A stretch of 64,000 nt of DNA from Pseudoalteromonas amylolytica (lineage in GTDB: Bacteria > Pseudomonadota > Gammaproteobacteria > Enterobacterales > Alteromonadaceae): NCBI RefSeq assembly GCF_001854605.1, contig NZ_MKJU01000005.1:179352-243351 (forward strand). The letters are read 5' to 3'. Shown one piece after another: positions 49,776 to 58,502 of the stretch. The notes beneath the pieces were generated by a model. It saw only the letters and a list, made by a program, of their open reading frames with translations. It ran no database searches and was not told the origin of the DNA. The first letter of the stretch is position 1. Each line of letters begins with the position of its first letter. The translations under genes were made by a program, and so were the position numbers.

Positions 49776-51020
49776 ATGGCGCGTAAAGAAGTTGAGCACG
49801 TAGAGCGGCACCCCAAAGTTGTATTACTTTGCGATGATGTTGAAGAATTGGGGGGCGTTACTGAGGTTATTTCATCACAAATTACAGCATTTAGAACGCT
49901 CAGTAACTACGACAGTATGCAAGAAGTGCTGTTAGAAGCCGCTCCGCTTGTGATTATTATCGCCATGTCGAGTGTTAGTCGCAGTGTTGAACTATACAGT
50001 AAACTGGCCAAGCAAGGGGTGTTGGACTACCCCCATGAAAATATTCTGTTATGTGAAAACAAAGAATCAGGTGTTGGTTTTAGGTGCTGTATGAAAAGCA
50101 TTTTCCGCGATTACTTTATATACAAGCCCATGTATGAAAACTATCGCTTGAGAATGATCTTACACAATGCTCTCATTCGCAGCAAAGAAGCCAGTGAAGT
50201 CACTAATATTAGCGAAGAACATTTTGGTCGAATTGATGATGAACTGAAGCAGCTCATCGATGATGCGGCCGAGTATCACAAAACCGCTGAGCAAACGCTC
50301 AAAGACGCCAGAGACAATCTAGACCAAACAGAAGGCATCAATGAAGTACAAACGGCGCTTATTCAGGAACTCAAAAAACAACATATTACCCCTTTGCTGG
50401 ACAAACTTGAAACACAGCTCTCAGATAGTGTTGCTGAACTTACAAGCAGGCTGAAGAACAAACAAATATCTGTCGCAGAGCTGTCCGCCCTATTAACTGA
50501 ACGTTCCATTCCCAATACCAGTCACCACGCATCACAACTCAAAGAAGCCAGAGTTGTTACCGCAGTCAAGCAACCAAGCTATGAAGAGAGTTACGAAGAC
50601 CAATTGGAACCGAGCCCTGCGCCCGAGCCAGAAGTAGAAAGTAGACCTAAAACCTCAAAAATTATGGTGGTTGAAGACAACGAAATTTATCGCGAGATGA
50701 TCAGTAAAATACTCCGCGATGAGGGACATAATGTGGAAAGTGTAAGTAGTGGTTTAACCGCAATAAAAATGCTTAGAAAACAAAAATATGACCTAATTTT
50801 TATGGATTTATTCATGCCAGAATTAGATGGCTATAATACCACCAAAAACATACGCAACATACCAAACTGTAAATCCATCCCAATTATTGCGTTAACGAGT
50901 AATAAAAATAAAGATCTGATTAGAAAGTGGGCAAGTTTAGGGCTTGCAGCCTACATAGCAAAACCTTCAACAAAGCAATCCATTTTGAAGGCTGTAGAAA
51001 AATGTAACGTACATTCGTAA
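49776..51020 (+). CDS. Response regulator with N-terminal pseudo-receiver, coiled coil and C-terminal receiver
   Basis: 414 residues with an unusual order. The N-terminal 130 residues have receiver-like topology (VVLLCDD at the start, YKP near 116) but lack a clear phospho-acceptor Asp; the equivalent strand reads LVIIIAMSS. A long helical, coiled-coil-prone part (about 140-255) is followed by a Pro/Glu linker. The C-terminal receiver (about 290-410) has EDNE, D at about 343 in IFMDLFMPELDGY and KPS. There is no output domain, so it probably works through protein contacts, for example by bridging the neighbouring kinase complex. The AGGAAG site before the ATG is strong, and the second hybrid kinase starts 29 bp downstream. 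Confidence 0.85.
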   Translation: MARKEVEHVERHPKVVLLCDDVEELGGVTEVISSQITAFRTLSNYDSMQEVLLEAAPLVIIIAMSSVSRSVELYSKLAKQGVLDYPHENILLCENKESGVGFRCCMKSIFRDYFIYKPMYENYRLRMILHNALIRSKEASEVTNISEEHFGRIDDELKQLIDDAAEYHKTAEQTLKDARDNLDQTEGINEVQTALIQELKKQHITPLLDKLETQLSDSVAELTSRLKNKQISVAELSALLTERSIPNTSHHASQLKEARVVTAVKQPSYEESYEDQLEPSPAPEPEVESRPKTSKIMVVEDNEIYREMISKILRDEGHNVESVSSGLTAIKMLRKQKYDLIFMDLFMPELDGYNTTKNIRNIPNCKSIPIIALTSNKNKDLIRKWASLGLAAYIAKPSTKQSILKAVEKCNVHS

Positions 51021-51049
51021 CACAACATAATGTTGGATTGGCAACCGCT

Positions 51050-53746
51050 ATGAAACTAGAGATAACCAAAACCCCTGCGCTGCTCATCGGTGATGACCTA
51101 ACCATACTGGACCTAAATGATGCCGCAATAATGCAACTCATGCTGAAAGTTGATGAGGTTAAAAATCAGCCCGTAGAGCAGTACTTTGGATTTTCAGAAG
51201 AACCGACACTGCCATTACTGCACTCGTGGGCCCACACTCGAATTACATTAACCTTAAAAAAGCTTCAAGCTGATGTTGTGGTTCTTCCTCAAGAGCAAAA
51301 TCGGTTTCTCTTTTTAATTATCAATACCATCCCACTAGATGCCTACGAACAAGTAGCACCTGCTGAACAAGTGATTGGCAGCTGGATGTATAATGCCAAT
51401 GAGCATACATTTCAGCTTTCGAATACCTGCGCAACATTACTGGCATTGACCGAAAAAACCGCAGTACCTTTAGATACGCTCGTTCAGTCTATCGACATGA
51501 GCGACCGAGAGTCTCTGTTAAATACCTTTAGCAAAGCAGACAAAGATAAAGAGCCTTTTCATCTTTCTTTAAAAACTGCACATACCCTAGACTCCACTCC
51601 CCTGCAACTGATTTGCCAAGGCACACAAGACGAAACCGACAAAGTGATCTTAAAAGGCTTGTTGAAAAGAGATATTTACTCGCAAGTAATCCATTGCAAA
51701 CTTCATGAGCAAAATGAAAGCCGTAAACGGGCCCTTGAAGGAGGAAGAATTGGTACTTGGAGTGCCACTCAAGTGGGAACACAGTGGTTTGTGCGGTGGG
51801 ATGAACAAACGTGTAAACTGTTACATGAACCTCTTGATCAAAATTATGGCGATCTCGATAAGTGGATCAGCTTCATTCATTCTAAAGACGCAGATGAGAT
51901 AAAAAACGCGATTGAGCATTCTCTTAAAAGCCAAGAAAACTTTGAAAAAGAATATCGCTGTGTTTTAAATGATGGTAGTGCTTTGTATATTTACGCCAAA
52001 GGGGTGGTAAGTTATAACCAGCAAACTCAGACCAAGTGCCTCGATGGGGTAATCATCGACCATACATCCATCTACGAAGCCCGTATGAGATTGGAGGAGT
52101 CCAATCTACTATTAGAAGCCAAAGTAAAATCTCGTACCGAAGAGCTTAATCAAGCTGTTAAACATGCCGAAATGGCAAGCCAATCTAAGTCAGAGTTTTT
52201 ATCTATGATGAGCCATGAACTGCGTACTCCCATGAACGCTATCATTGGTGCGCTTGACTTGTTAACCCATCAGGATAATAGCTTCGAGGAACAAGAGCTA
52301 CTCGACACCGCAGCCATTGCTGCCAACAATCTCGTTTCGATTCTCAATGACATTTTAGATATCAACAAAATCGAAGCTGGCAAGCTTGAATTAGATTGCT
52401 ATGACTTTGATGTCTCAGACATGCTCAACAACATTGTTGTAATATTTGGCCCCATCGCACAACAAAAAGGTGTAGAGCTCAGCTTGTTCGAATCAGTTGA
52501 CATCCCTTTGCAACTTAATGGTGATGAAAACCGCATTCGACAGGTACTATTTAATCTGGTGAGCAATGCAATTAAGTTCTGTGGTAATAGCACAGATCAA
52601 CCTGGGCATGTAATAATTGATGTTACCTGTGCACAGGTAAACCGTCTTGTCAACAAGCTCACACTCTCTGTGAAAGATGATGGTATTGGCATTGACGATG
52701 ACACCTTGAAGCGACTTTTTACTCCTTTTACTCAAGCAGACAAAAGTACCACTAGACGTTTTGGTGGCACTGGCCTTGGTCTAGCTATCTGCGGCAGATT
52801 AATAGAGCTGATGGGTGGTGAGATCATCGTAAAAAGTGAGCTAGGTAAGGGTAGCGAGTTTATCGTTAGCATTCCAATTTGGAACTTTAAGCCGAGAAAC
52901 CATGAAGCCATCTTCTCTTGCGCCAACCTATATCATCATATTAAAAATGAAAGCAAAGTGGAGTATTTAACCCAAAAACTGCAAATGTACATCGAAGACA
53001 TTCAACAGAATCCACTTGAGCAGACAACAAACACCAACGGCAACGATGATGAGCTAAGTATCGTGGTCATTACAGACAGAGATGACATTCATGCCATAGA
53101 CACGAATTCTTTGCCCCCAGCTGGCAGGTTGCTCATCCTTTATACCCTAAACATGTTTGAGCAATTAAAGGGGCGGTTTAGTGATGTTTTAATGCTTGAT
53201 TTAAACACCTTAACGTTTTTTACGCTACATAAGTACTTACTAAGATTGCAAAATATAGATAGCAAAACGTGCCAACAACTCAACGAAGATGATTTTGAAA
53301 TCGATTTAGGCCTAGAGCCAGGCCTTGATTCAAAAAGTAGTATTCAACCAGAGTCACCCGCAAAACCAGATATGCTACCAATCCTCATAGTTGAAGATAA
53401 TGAGTTTAATCAAAAGCTTATGGTTAAGCAGTTATCTCGTTTAGGTTATCAATGTGAGCTGGCTTCTGATGGGATGCAGGGCCTGAAAATGTGGCAAAAA
53501 GGCAATTATGCGCTTGTTCTAACGGATTGCCACATGCCTAGAATGGACGGGTTTGAGTTGACCAGACAGATACGAGCTGGCGAAAATCAAAATGTCCAAG
53601 ACCCAATTCCAATTATTGCCGTCACTGGCGCCGCGATGAAAGGCGATCAAGACTTTTGCTTATCTGTTGGCATGTCTGATTTTATCAGCAAACCTGTCAC
53701 ACTTGAAAAATTTAAAAATACAATTGAGAAATGGTATGGACGTTAG
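51050..53746 (+). CDS. Cytosolic PAS hybrid histidine kinase with receiver
   Basis: 898 residues from the ATG at 51050; a TTG four codons earlier is less likely. No membrane segment is evident. PAS-like domains occupy about 1-350, followed by a coiled coil, HisKA with H389 (MMSHELRTPMNA), HATPase (NLVSNAIKF, DDGIGI, GGTGLGLAI), a variable inter-domain region (about 620-745) and a receiver with D825 (VLTDCHMPRMDGF) and KPV. The sequence ends in EKWYGR, and the downstream HPt gene starts 11 bp inside its 3' end. It therefore completes a split relay: kinase and receiver here, HPt as a separate protein. Confidence 0.91.
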   Translation: MKLEITKTPALLIGDDLTILDLNDAAIMQLMLKVDEVKNQPVEQYFGFSEEPTLPLLHSWAHTRITLTLKKLQADVVVLPQEQNRFLFLIINTIPLDAYEQVAPAEQVIGSWMYNANEHTFQLSNTCATLLALTEKTAVPLDTLVQSIDMSDRESLLNTFSKADKDKEPFHLSLKTAHTLDSTPLQLICQGTQDETDKVILKGLLKRDIYSQVIHCKLHEQNESRKRALEGGRIGTWSATQVGTQWFVRWDEQTCKLLHEPLDQNYGDLDKWISFIHSKDADEIKNAIEHSLKSQENFEKEYRCVLNDGSALYIYAKGVVSYNQQTQTKCLDGVIIDHTSIYEARMRLEESNLLLEAKVKSRTEELNQAVKHAEMASQSKSEFLSMMSHELRTPMNAIIGALDLLTHQDNSFEEQELLDTAAIAANNLVSILNDILDINKIEAGKLELDCYDFDVSDMLNNIVVIFGPIAQQKGVELSLFESVDIPLQLNGDENRIRQVLFNLVSNAIKFCGNSTDQPGHVIIDVTCAQVNRLVNKLTLSVKDDGIGIDDDTLKRLFTPFTQADKSTTRRFGGTGLGLAICGRLIELMGGEIIVKSELGKGSEFIVSIPIWNFKPRNHEAIFSCANLYHHIKNESKVEYLTQKLQMYIEDIQQNPLEQTTNTNGNDDELSIVVITDRDDIHAIDTNSLPPAGRLLILYTLNMFEQLKGRFSDVLMLDLNTLTFFTLHKYLLRLQNIDSKTCQQLNEDDFEIDLGLEPGLDSKSSIQPESPAKPDMLPILIVEDNEFNQKLMVKQLSRLGYQCELASDGMQGLKMWQKGNYALVLTDCHMPRMDGFELTRQIRAGENQNVQDPIPIIAVTGAAMKGDQDFCLSVGMSDFISKPVTLEKFKNTIEKWYGR

Positions 53747-54092
53747 TAACTTAGATAATTTGCAAGTGCTTAATGAACAAGTAATGTTGGAGCTTTTAGG
53801 CGATGATACAACCGAAATTAACAGTTTTCGTCAACAGTTTTTACAACAAGCCAAAAGTAGCTTGCAAAAAATTGCAGCTTTATATCGTGAACAACAATTC
53901 AAGCAGATAAAAGATGAAGCCCATTATTTAAAAACCTCAGCCAAGGCCATCGGAGCTGAGCGATGTGCCTATTATTTACAACAAATTGAAGATGCTTCAT
54001 TGGCGCTGGACAAAGTGCAATGCAAGCAACACATTCAAACACTAAGCGAAGAAATTAAAGGTGTTTTCAGGGCCTGTTCCAGCCAAACTTGA
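53736..54092 (+). CDS. Free HPt phosphotransfer protein
   Basis: 118 residues from the ATG at 53736, which overlaps the hybrid-kinase stop by 11 bp; the longer frame to 53667 runs inside the kinase gene and is not expected. The chain is a four-helix bundle with the phosphorylatable H63 in DEAHYLKTSAKAIGAE, the usual HPt H-x-x-K-x-x-A/S pattern. It would shuttle phosphate from the receiver of the overlapping kinase to a final receiver, most simply the receiver-EAL or the receiver-only protein encoded upstream. Tight overlap implies coordinated dosage. Confidence 0.88.
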   Translation: MDVSNLDNLQVLNEQVMLELLGDDTTEINSFRQQFLQQAKSSLQKIAALYREQQFKQIKDEAHYLKTSAKAIGAERCAYYLQQIEDASLALDKVQCKQHIQTLSEEIKGVFRACSSQT

Positions 54093-54269
54093 GTAATTTA
54101 TACATGTCGTAACATATTACTTCCCTACCCTAGCTACCAAGTCAAAGTTCGCAAACATTATCAATCGCCCCTAGGTTACAGTGTTCCCAGTTGCCCCATA
54201 AACGAACAACGTTTTTGGTAGTATACTGCCCTTAACATTTATCAATGAGTATGGCCAAAGGATCTAAAT

Positions 54270-55145
54270 ATGACGCTCAAAAACACGACGAAACACATCT
54301 ACAGACAAAGACTGCTGAAAGTGATCGACTATGTGTATGAGCACCTAAATGCAGATCTGGATGTCAATACACTTGCTGATCTGGCAAATATGTCAGCCTA
54401 CCACTTTCACAGAATTTACCGTGAGTTTACCGGCGAGACAATCAATACCACGGTCAGAAGAATGCGTTTGTTTAAGGCGGCAGCATTGTTACTGCACAGT
54501 CAATTAAGTCAAGCTGATATTGCTAAACAGGTGAGCTATGCCAGTGTAGAAGCGTTTAATCGCGCGTTTACTAAGCATTATGGTGAAACACCTAATCACT
54601 ATAGAAAGCACCGAACTTGCCAGCAGCTTGAACATGCTGTGTTTTACCCCTCGCATATAAAGGAGTACACAACCATGTATACCGTTAAACAAATTGAAAA
54701 CGAAGCCTTAACACTTATCGCTTTGCCTCACCAAGGCGACTACATGCAAATCGGACAAGCATTTGAAAAACTGTTTATGTTGGCAGGAAGCGCGGGGCTG
54801 GTGAACGAACACACCCGCTCATTTGGTATTTACTATGATGACCCAAAATCAGTCGCTAAAGAGGACTTGCGCGCTATGGCATGTTTAAGCGTCAATAGTA
54901 AAGACATCCCACTGCCTGACCCAGATATCCAGTTCATTGAACTACCAAAGGGTAAAACTGTCAGCTTGCTGTTCAAAGGTGACTATACCGAGTTAGATAA
55001 GCCATATGACTGGTTATTTGGACATTGGTTGCCAAACAATCAGGTCGAGCTTGCTGACTTTCCACCATTTGAGGAGTATTTAAATGATGTCAAAGAGACC
55101 CCACCATCTGAACTACTCACTCGCATCAACTGCTTAATCAAGTAG
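54270..55145 (+). CDS. AraC-family regulator with GyrI-like ligand-binding domain
   Basis: 291 residues. Two helix-turn-helix motifs of the AraC type lie at the N-terminus (about 12-115): LDVNTLADLANMSAYHFHRIYREFTGETI and QADIAKQVSYASVEAFNRAFTKHYGETPNHYRK. A GyrI-like effector-binding domain follows (about 130-291; ALPHQGDYMQIGQAFEKLF, RSFGIYYDDP, FIELPKGKTVSLLFKGDYTEL). Such regulators (Rob/SoxS-like with GyrI domain) respond to small hydrophobic or cationic compounds and often control efflux genes. The target is unknown; neighbours downstream are a broken PepSY gene and mobile DNA. Confidence 0.9.
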   Translation: MTLKNTTKHIYRQRLLKVIDYVYEHLNADLDVNTLADLANMSAYHFHRIYREFTGETINTTVRRMRLFKAAALLLHSQLSQADIAKQVSYASVEAFNRAFTKHYGETPNHYRKHRTCQQLEHAVFYPSHIKEYTTMYTVKQIENEALTLIALPHQGDYMQIGQAFEKLFMLAGSAGLVNEHTRSFGIYYDDPKSVAKEDLRAMACLSVNSKDIPLPDPDIQFIELPKGKTVSLLFKGDYTELDKPYDWLFGHWLPNNQVELADFPPFEEYLNDVKETPPSELLTRINCLIK

Positions 55146-55146
55146 T

Positions 55147-55477
55147 CTAGTAACGACAGCTGCACCTTAAATGCAGTTGTCGTATTAACTGACTAGTTGC
55201 CAGCGCTCTACTAACACGCTTTTTGGCGCGTTTATTACGCCTGCTTAGCCATAGATAGCCACCAGTCAGAGCGAGAATAACCGGCATAAACCCAGCAATA
55301 CTGTAAATAATCTTACTGAATAAACCAGCGAAATTACCAAAGTGCAGACGACGGAATGTATCCACTAGCACCACAATGAAACCTTGCTGACGAATGTCGA
55401 AACTGCTTTGATGTTCACCCGTTGCGGCATCGAAGGTCAACATACTACCGTAGTTACTAAGCAGTGGGTTGTTTGTA
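55147..55477 (-). pseudogene. 5'-truncated PepSY-associated membrane protein gene
   Basis: The surviving frame encodes about 110 residues of a PepSY_TM-type C-terminus: TNNPLLSNYGSML-, then DTFRRLHFGNFAGLFSKIIYSIAGFMPVILALTGGYLWLSRR, typical of the last periplasmic turn and final membrane helix of the family (normally 350-500 residues, often siderophore-linked). The open frame continues upstream past the internal Met at 55443 to about 55479, where it runs into the 118-bp repeat block. The N-terminal three-quarters is missing from this window, so the break is real and not a start-site choice. It is probably not functional. Confidence 0.82.
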
Positions 55478-55594
55478 AAGCTTAACGGACAGCCACTTTA
55501 AAAAGACATTAAAAAGAACCTTCAAAAAGCTCTCAATGACAAAACATCTGACCTTGTTGCTAGATGCTCCCAAAATCATGACTGATATGGGTAA
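55477..55594. repeat. 118-bp direct repeat, copy 1
   Basis: Identical by eye to 55632-55749 over 118 bp. It begins with a 24-bp core (AAAGCTTAACGGACAGCCAC plus TTTA) that occurs a third time alone at 55605-55628. Its left edge is the breakpoint of the PepSY-type gene. Confidence 0.9.
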
Positions 55595-55604
55595 AGCTTA
55601 ACGT

Positions 55605-55628
55605 AAAGCTTAACGGACAGCCACTTTA
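55605..55628. repeat. Solo 24-bp core between the two 118-bp repeats
   Basis: The same 24-bp core that opens both 118-bp copies, here without the rest. The pattern suggests a slipped or nested duplication of a mobile-element end. Confidence 0.85.
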
Positions 55629-55631
55629 AGA

Positions 55632-55749
55632 AAAGCTTAACGGACAGCCACTTTAAAAAGACATTAAAAAGAACCTTCAAAAAGCTCTCAATGACAAAAC
55701 ATCTGACCTTGTTGCTAGATGCTCCCAAAATCATGACTGATATGGGTAA
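55632..55749. repeat. 118-bp direct repeat, copy 2
   Basis: Second full copy, 155 bp after the first. It ends 106 bp before the stop codon of the RAYT-like transposase gene. The remaining 55750-55855 shows no further feature. Confidence 0.9.
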
Positions 55750-55855
55750 GTGATTGCTGAAATTACCCGCTTTTTAATCTATTTCTCCCTCTTTAAACGC
55801 ACGTATCCCTGCCATTTTAATAGCATAAAAGTAAATGAATGAAATAAGCTTTTTA

Positions 55856-56830
55856 TTAGCTTAGTAACGTTGTGCAATTTGAGATGCTGTGTCTTCGCTT
55901 ATGTTGTTGTCGCTCGCAATACAAGTCCAGCGCATACTCTTTGCCTACCGCACCATGAAACACCTTTTCAAACTGAGTAGTGAGTTTTAACCAGTTGTCT
56001 GTCTTGATATTCAACCGCTCAAGAATCGGTGCTTGGTATTGCTCTATGTAGCCCCGTTTGTCTGTACGAATACACTTTCCTGTCAGTTCAACGAGTTCAA
56101 GGTAACTTTTAAGTTCAAAAGGTAGACCTTTGGGCATATGTTTTCTGGGGCTACCTGCAAAGCGTGCAAGTTGTTTTGGGTGTTTACCCTCTTTGGCTTG
56201 TGCACTGCGTATTTGAATACTGGTGTGGGCTGACTCGTCTGGTGTCTTTGCCATTTTGGCTCTGATTGGGTTTAAATCAACATACGCCATACAGGTCATC
56301 AATGCGGCCTCATCCAGTAACGCTTGGCTTTTAAAGCGCCCTTCCCAGAATCTGCCAGTACAACCATCTTCTTTATTTGCTTCACGTGCGATACCTTCGT
56401 TCAACACCCGCATAAACCAGCTAATGCTTGACAGTCGGCGTCGGTATTCTTTTATCTCTTTGTCTAAAAAGAGTCTTTGACCTTCGTCTAGACGCTCATA
56501 GTGCAGATACTTATGACCCAGAATCGAGCCTTTAAACAACTTGTGCCAACGTATGAGTACAGCTCTGTCACTGAGTCTTTGGGCTTTTTTATCATCCACA
56601 TACAGCACCACATGGGTATGATTGCTCATCACCGCAAACGCACATATATCAATGCAAAAGACCTGAGCTAAAAACAACAACCGTTCTTCTACCCACCCTC
56701 TGCGATGCTCATACGACTTACCCGTCAATTTATCTTCACCGCACAAAAATGCACTGCGAACACAACGTGAAACACAGTGATAATACTTAGTATCTGACAA
56801 ACTGATTTGCCGCTTCCTTGCTAATCCCAT
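55856..56830 (-). CDS. REP-associated-type tyrosine transposase (Y1/HUH, RAYT-like)
   Basis: 324 residues. Hallmarks of the IS200/IS605-related Y1 fold are the N-terminal YYHCVSRCVRSAFLCGED, the metal-binding HUH triad H71-T72-H73 in AVMSNHTHVVLY, and the probable catalytic Y183 in CMAYVDLNPIRA, preceded by RFWEGRFKSQALLDEAA. These enzymes cut and join single-stranded DNA and are linked to dispersal of REP hairpins. It is longer than typical RAYTs, with a basic C-terminal extension (about 205-324). AAGGAG sits just before the ATG, inside a leader that begins with a REP-like hairpin at 56889. A partial copy of that leader occurs at 62310. Confidence 0.9.
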   Translation of the reverse strand: MGLARKRQISLSDTKYYHCVSRCVRSAFLCGEDKLTGKSYEHRRGWVEERLLFLAQVFCIDICAFAVMSNHTHVVLYVDDKKAQRLSDRAVLIRWHKLFKGSILGHKYLHYERLDEGQRLFLDKEIKEYRRRLSSISWFMRVLNEGIAREANKEDGCTGRFWEGRFKSQALLDEAALMTCMAYVDLNPIRAKMAKTPDESAHTSIQIRSAQAKEGKHPKQLARFAGSPRKHMPKGLPFELKSYLELVELTGKCIRTDKRGYIEQYQAPILERLNIKTDNWLKLTTQFEKVFHGAVGKEYALDLYCERQQHKRRHSISNCTTLLS

Positions 56831-56888
56831 CGTTCACTCCTTGAACTTTGAATTGATTTAATTGTGAAGAACTAAAAGCATAGACAAA

Positions 56889-56920
56889 CCACCCCAACAT
56901 GCAAATTGAGGTGGATGTCC
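56889..56920 (-). repeat. REP-like hairpin 1 (upstream of the RAYT-like gene)
   Basis: Stem CCACCCCAA (56889-56897) with TTGAGGTGG (56906-56914). On the minus strand a GGAC tetranucleotide (56917-56920) precedes the hairpin, the tetranucleotide-plus-hairpin layout of REP units. The single mismatch is a G-T pair on the minus strand. Confidence 0.75.
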
Positions 56921-56957
56921 ATTCATTTCCTCCATTCATTTCCTCCATTCATTTCCA
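56919..56957. repeat. Three-copy 13-bp tandem repeat
   Basis: CCATTCATTTCCT repeated three times (last copy ends in A), directly abutting REP-like hairpin 1. It could be a replication-slippage product next to the transposase cutting site. Confidence 0.85.
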
Positions 56958-57317
56958 CCATGCAAAAGGCTGTTTACACAGCTGATCAACGCATAGCGTC
57001 ACGTTTTGTGCATTTTATAGCTGACAAGTGACAGGATATTGGTCAATATAGTTCGGGCATTCATGGCGTTTTCTGTTTTGATGTTTTTGGCGAAAGTTCT
57101 GATCACCAAATGCCATGAATGTTCCCTAACCATATGAATTTATATTGTTTATTTGTTGGGATGCCTCAGACTCTGACACCATTGATTCCACTGACCCCAT
57201 TGATTCCAGTCACTTAGAAGTTTACCCGTAGAGCTGTAATAGCTTGTAATGGCACTTTGCATTAGGGGAGGTTAAAGTTTTACAGACTATTTATCGCCTA
57301 CATTAAGGAGAGCTTTC

Positions 57318-58247
57318 ATGGGCAAGGCTAATACAATCAAGCAAGAAGCACAGAAAAACCGTGAATTCAACGAGTTTCTCAATGAACAGCAAAAACATAT
57401 GGAAAGGCTTACAACAGACCTACAAGAGCTGGTTATTGCAAAGCAAAACGAGTTTTATCAAAACAATGATTGGGACAACAATTCAGTAATGGCATATCGT
57501 TTTAACGACTGGCAAACAACTTCAACATGGAGCCTAGACAATGTCATTGCGATTGTGAAAAAAATAGGAGATGCAATTTCTGGTGTTGCTGGTACTGACC
57601 TACCAACCGGTAACGAAACCGTACCAGATGAGGCCACAAAAAAAGCATTGCTAGAAGAACAACCAGCAATTAAAGGTAGAATCGGCAACATCGAACAAAC
57701 TGTTGTTTCGTTGATAGGTGGTATGATGCAGTCGTTTAAAGAGGTTAACTCAGTACAATCTCAGCGTATCATACGCAATCAACCGTTGGGTTTTGGGTTA
57801 CATTTGTTCTTTGGTATGGAAGTGTCAGTGTACTCAAGAAAAGAGTTTTTCAAAAATGACTTTATTCAACAATACGGTATGTTCTTCACTGTTGGCTTTT
57901 CTGCAGATGAAGCAGTACAAGAAAGTAAGATTGAAATCGCTTATACTTTGGGTTTGCAAATTGAGTCTAACAATCGACTCAAATTTCATAATTCAGAAAT
58001 GCACGAAAAAAACAATGAAATAGCAATTCAAGAAACAAACCTTGAAATGTTTAAAGCGGCAAATGAATTCTACAGATTAACGAACAAAGTGTTTGATGAC
58101 AGTAATGCTGAATTGCTCAAACAACAAAAAGAACTGTTAGATTTGCATGCTGCAGAGAGAATTGAAAGCATGATGCTAGAACTTAAAGATTCTGACAAAA
58201 CACTTAGAGCTGCAATGGCTAAAGCCAAAGAGGCTATTTTCGTTTGA
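57318..58247 (+). CDS. Unrecognised 309-aa protein with helical ends
   Basis: An intact gene with a strong ribosome-binding site (AAGGAGAG) before its ATG. I do not recognise the family. Residues 1-50 and about 205-305 are highly charged and helical, prone to coiled coils. The middle (about 150-200) is a beta-rich, aromatic segment (GFGLHLFFGMEVSVYSRKEFF, GMFFTVGFSADEA). A short hydrophobic stretch GGMMQSF lies near residue 135. There is no signal peptide or full membrane helix. A two-ended helical protein with a beta core could be an effector, toxin or structural protein; this is speculation. It lies between two REP-like hairpins, in the accessory region and convergent with the large synthetase gene. 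Confidence 0.75.
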   Translation: MGKANTIKQEAQKNREFNEFLNEQQKHMERLTTDLQELVIAKQNEFYQNNDWDNNSVMAYRFNDWQTTSTWSLDNVIAIVKKIGDAISGVAGTDLPTGNETVPDEATKKALLEEQPAIKGRIGNIEQTVVSLIGGMMQSFKEVNSVQSQRIIRNQPLGFGLHLFFGMEVSVYSRKEFFKNDFIQQYGMFFTVGFSADEAVQESKIEIAYTLGLQIESNNRLKFHNSEMHEKNNEIAIQETNLEMFKAANEFYRLTNKVFDDSNAELLKQQKELLDLHAAERIESMMLELKDSDKTLRAAMAKAKEAIFV

Positions 58248-58400
58248 ATTAGTTAAGATATATCAATTTGAATGATTGATAATTACTCCTTTTGATAAGC
58301 ATGTCGGATCTTTGTTCTAGACACCTAAGGAGTAACTCTAACGAGATGGAATTAGAACTATGGACTTCCCAGCGAGAACTAAAGACACCAGAACTAAGAA

Positions 58401-58435
58401 CACCCACCCCAACATGCATATTGGAATGGGTGTCC
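58401..58435 (-). repeat. REP-like hairpin 2
   Basis: 12-bp stem CACCCACCCCAA (58401-58412) with TTGGAATGGGTG (58421-58432), loop CATGCATA. GGAC on the minus strand lies at 58432-58435. Two mispairs on the plus strand become G-T pairs on the minus strand, so pairing seems preserved there. It lies between the 309-aa gene and the end of the synthetase gene and could end both transcripts. Confidence 0.75.
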
Positions 58436-58502
58436 ATAATTAAGTAATGATTAACTAATTGGCCGCAGCCCTAGCATTACAACTGTATAAATAAAAGCAG
58501 TT

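Larger units (their letters stand above)
56831..57317. other. 487-bp intergenic region with repeats between the RAYT-like gene and the 309-aa gene
   Basis: It contains the transposase leader and REP-like hairpin (56889-56920); a 13-bp tandem repeat in three copies (56919-56957, unit CCATTCATTTCCT); an inverted repeat with 10-bp perfect arms at 57058-57067 and 57112-57121; and a 12-bp repeat CCATTGATTCCA at 57179-57190 and 57197-57208. No ORF is convincing. AAGGAGAG at about 57306 is the ribosome-binding site of the next gene. Confidence 0.65.

Noticed and set aside
53667..53735. Upstream start for the HPt protein
   Set aside because: The added 23 residues are the kinase gene read in another frame; the ATG at 53736 gives a normal HPt length.
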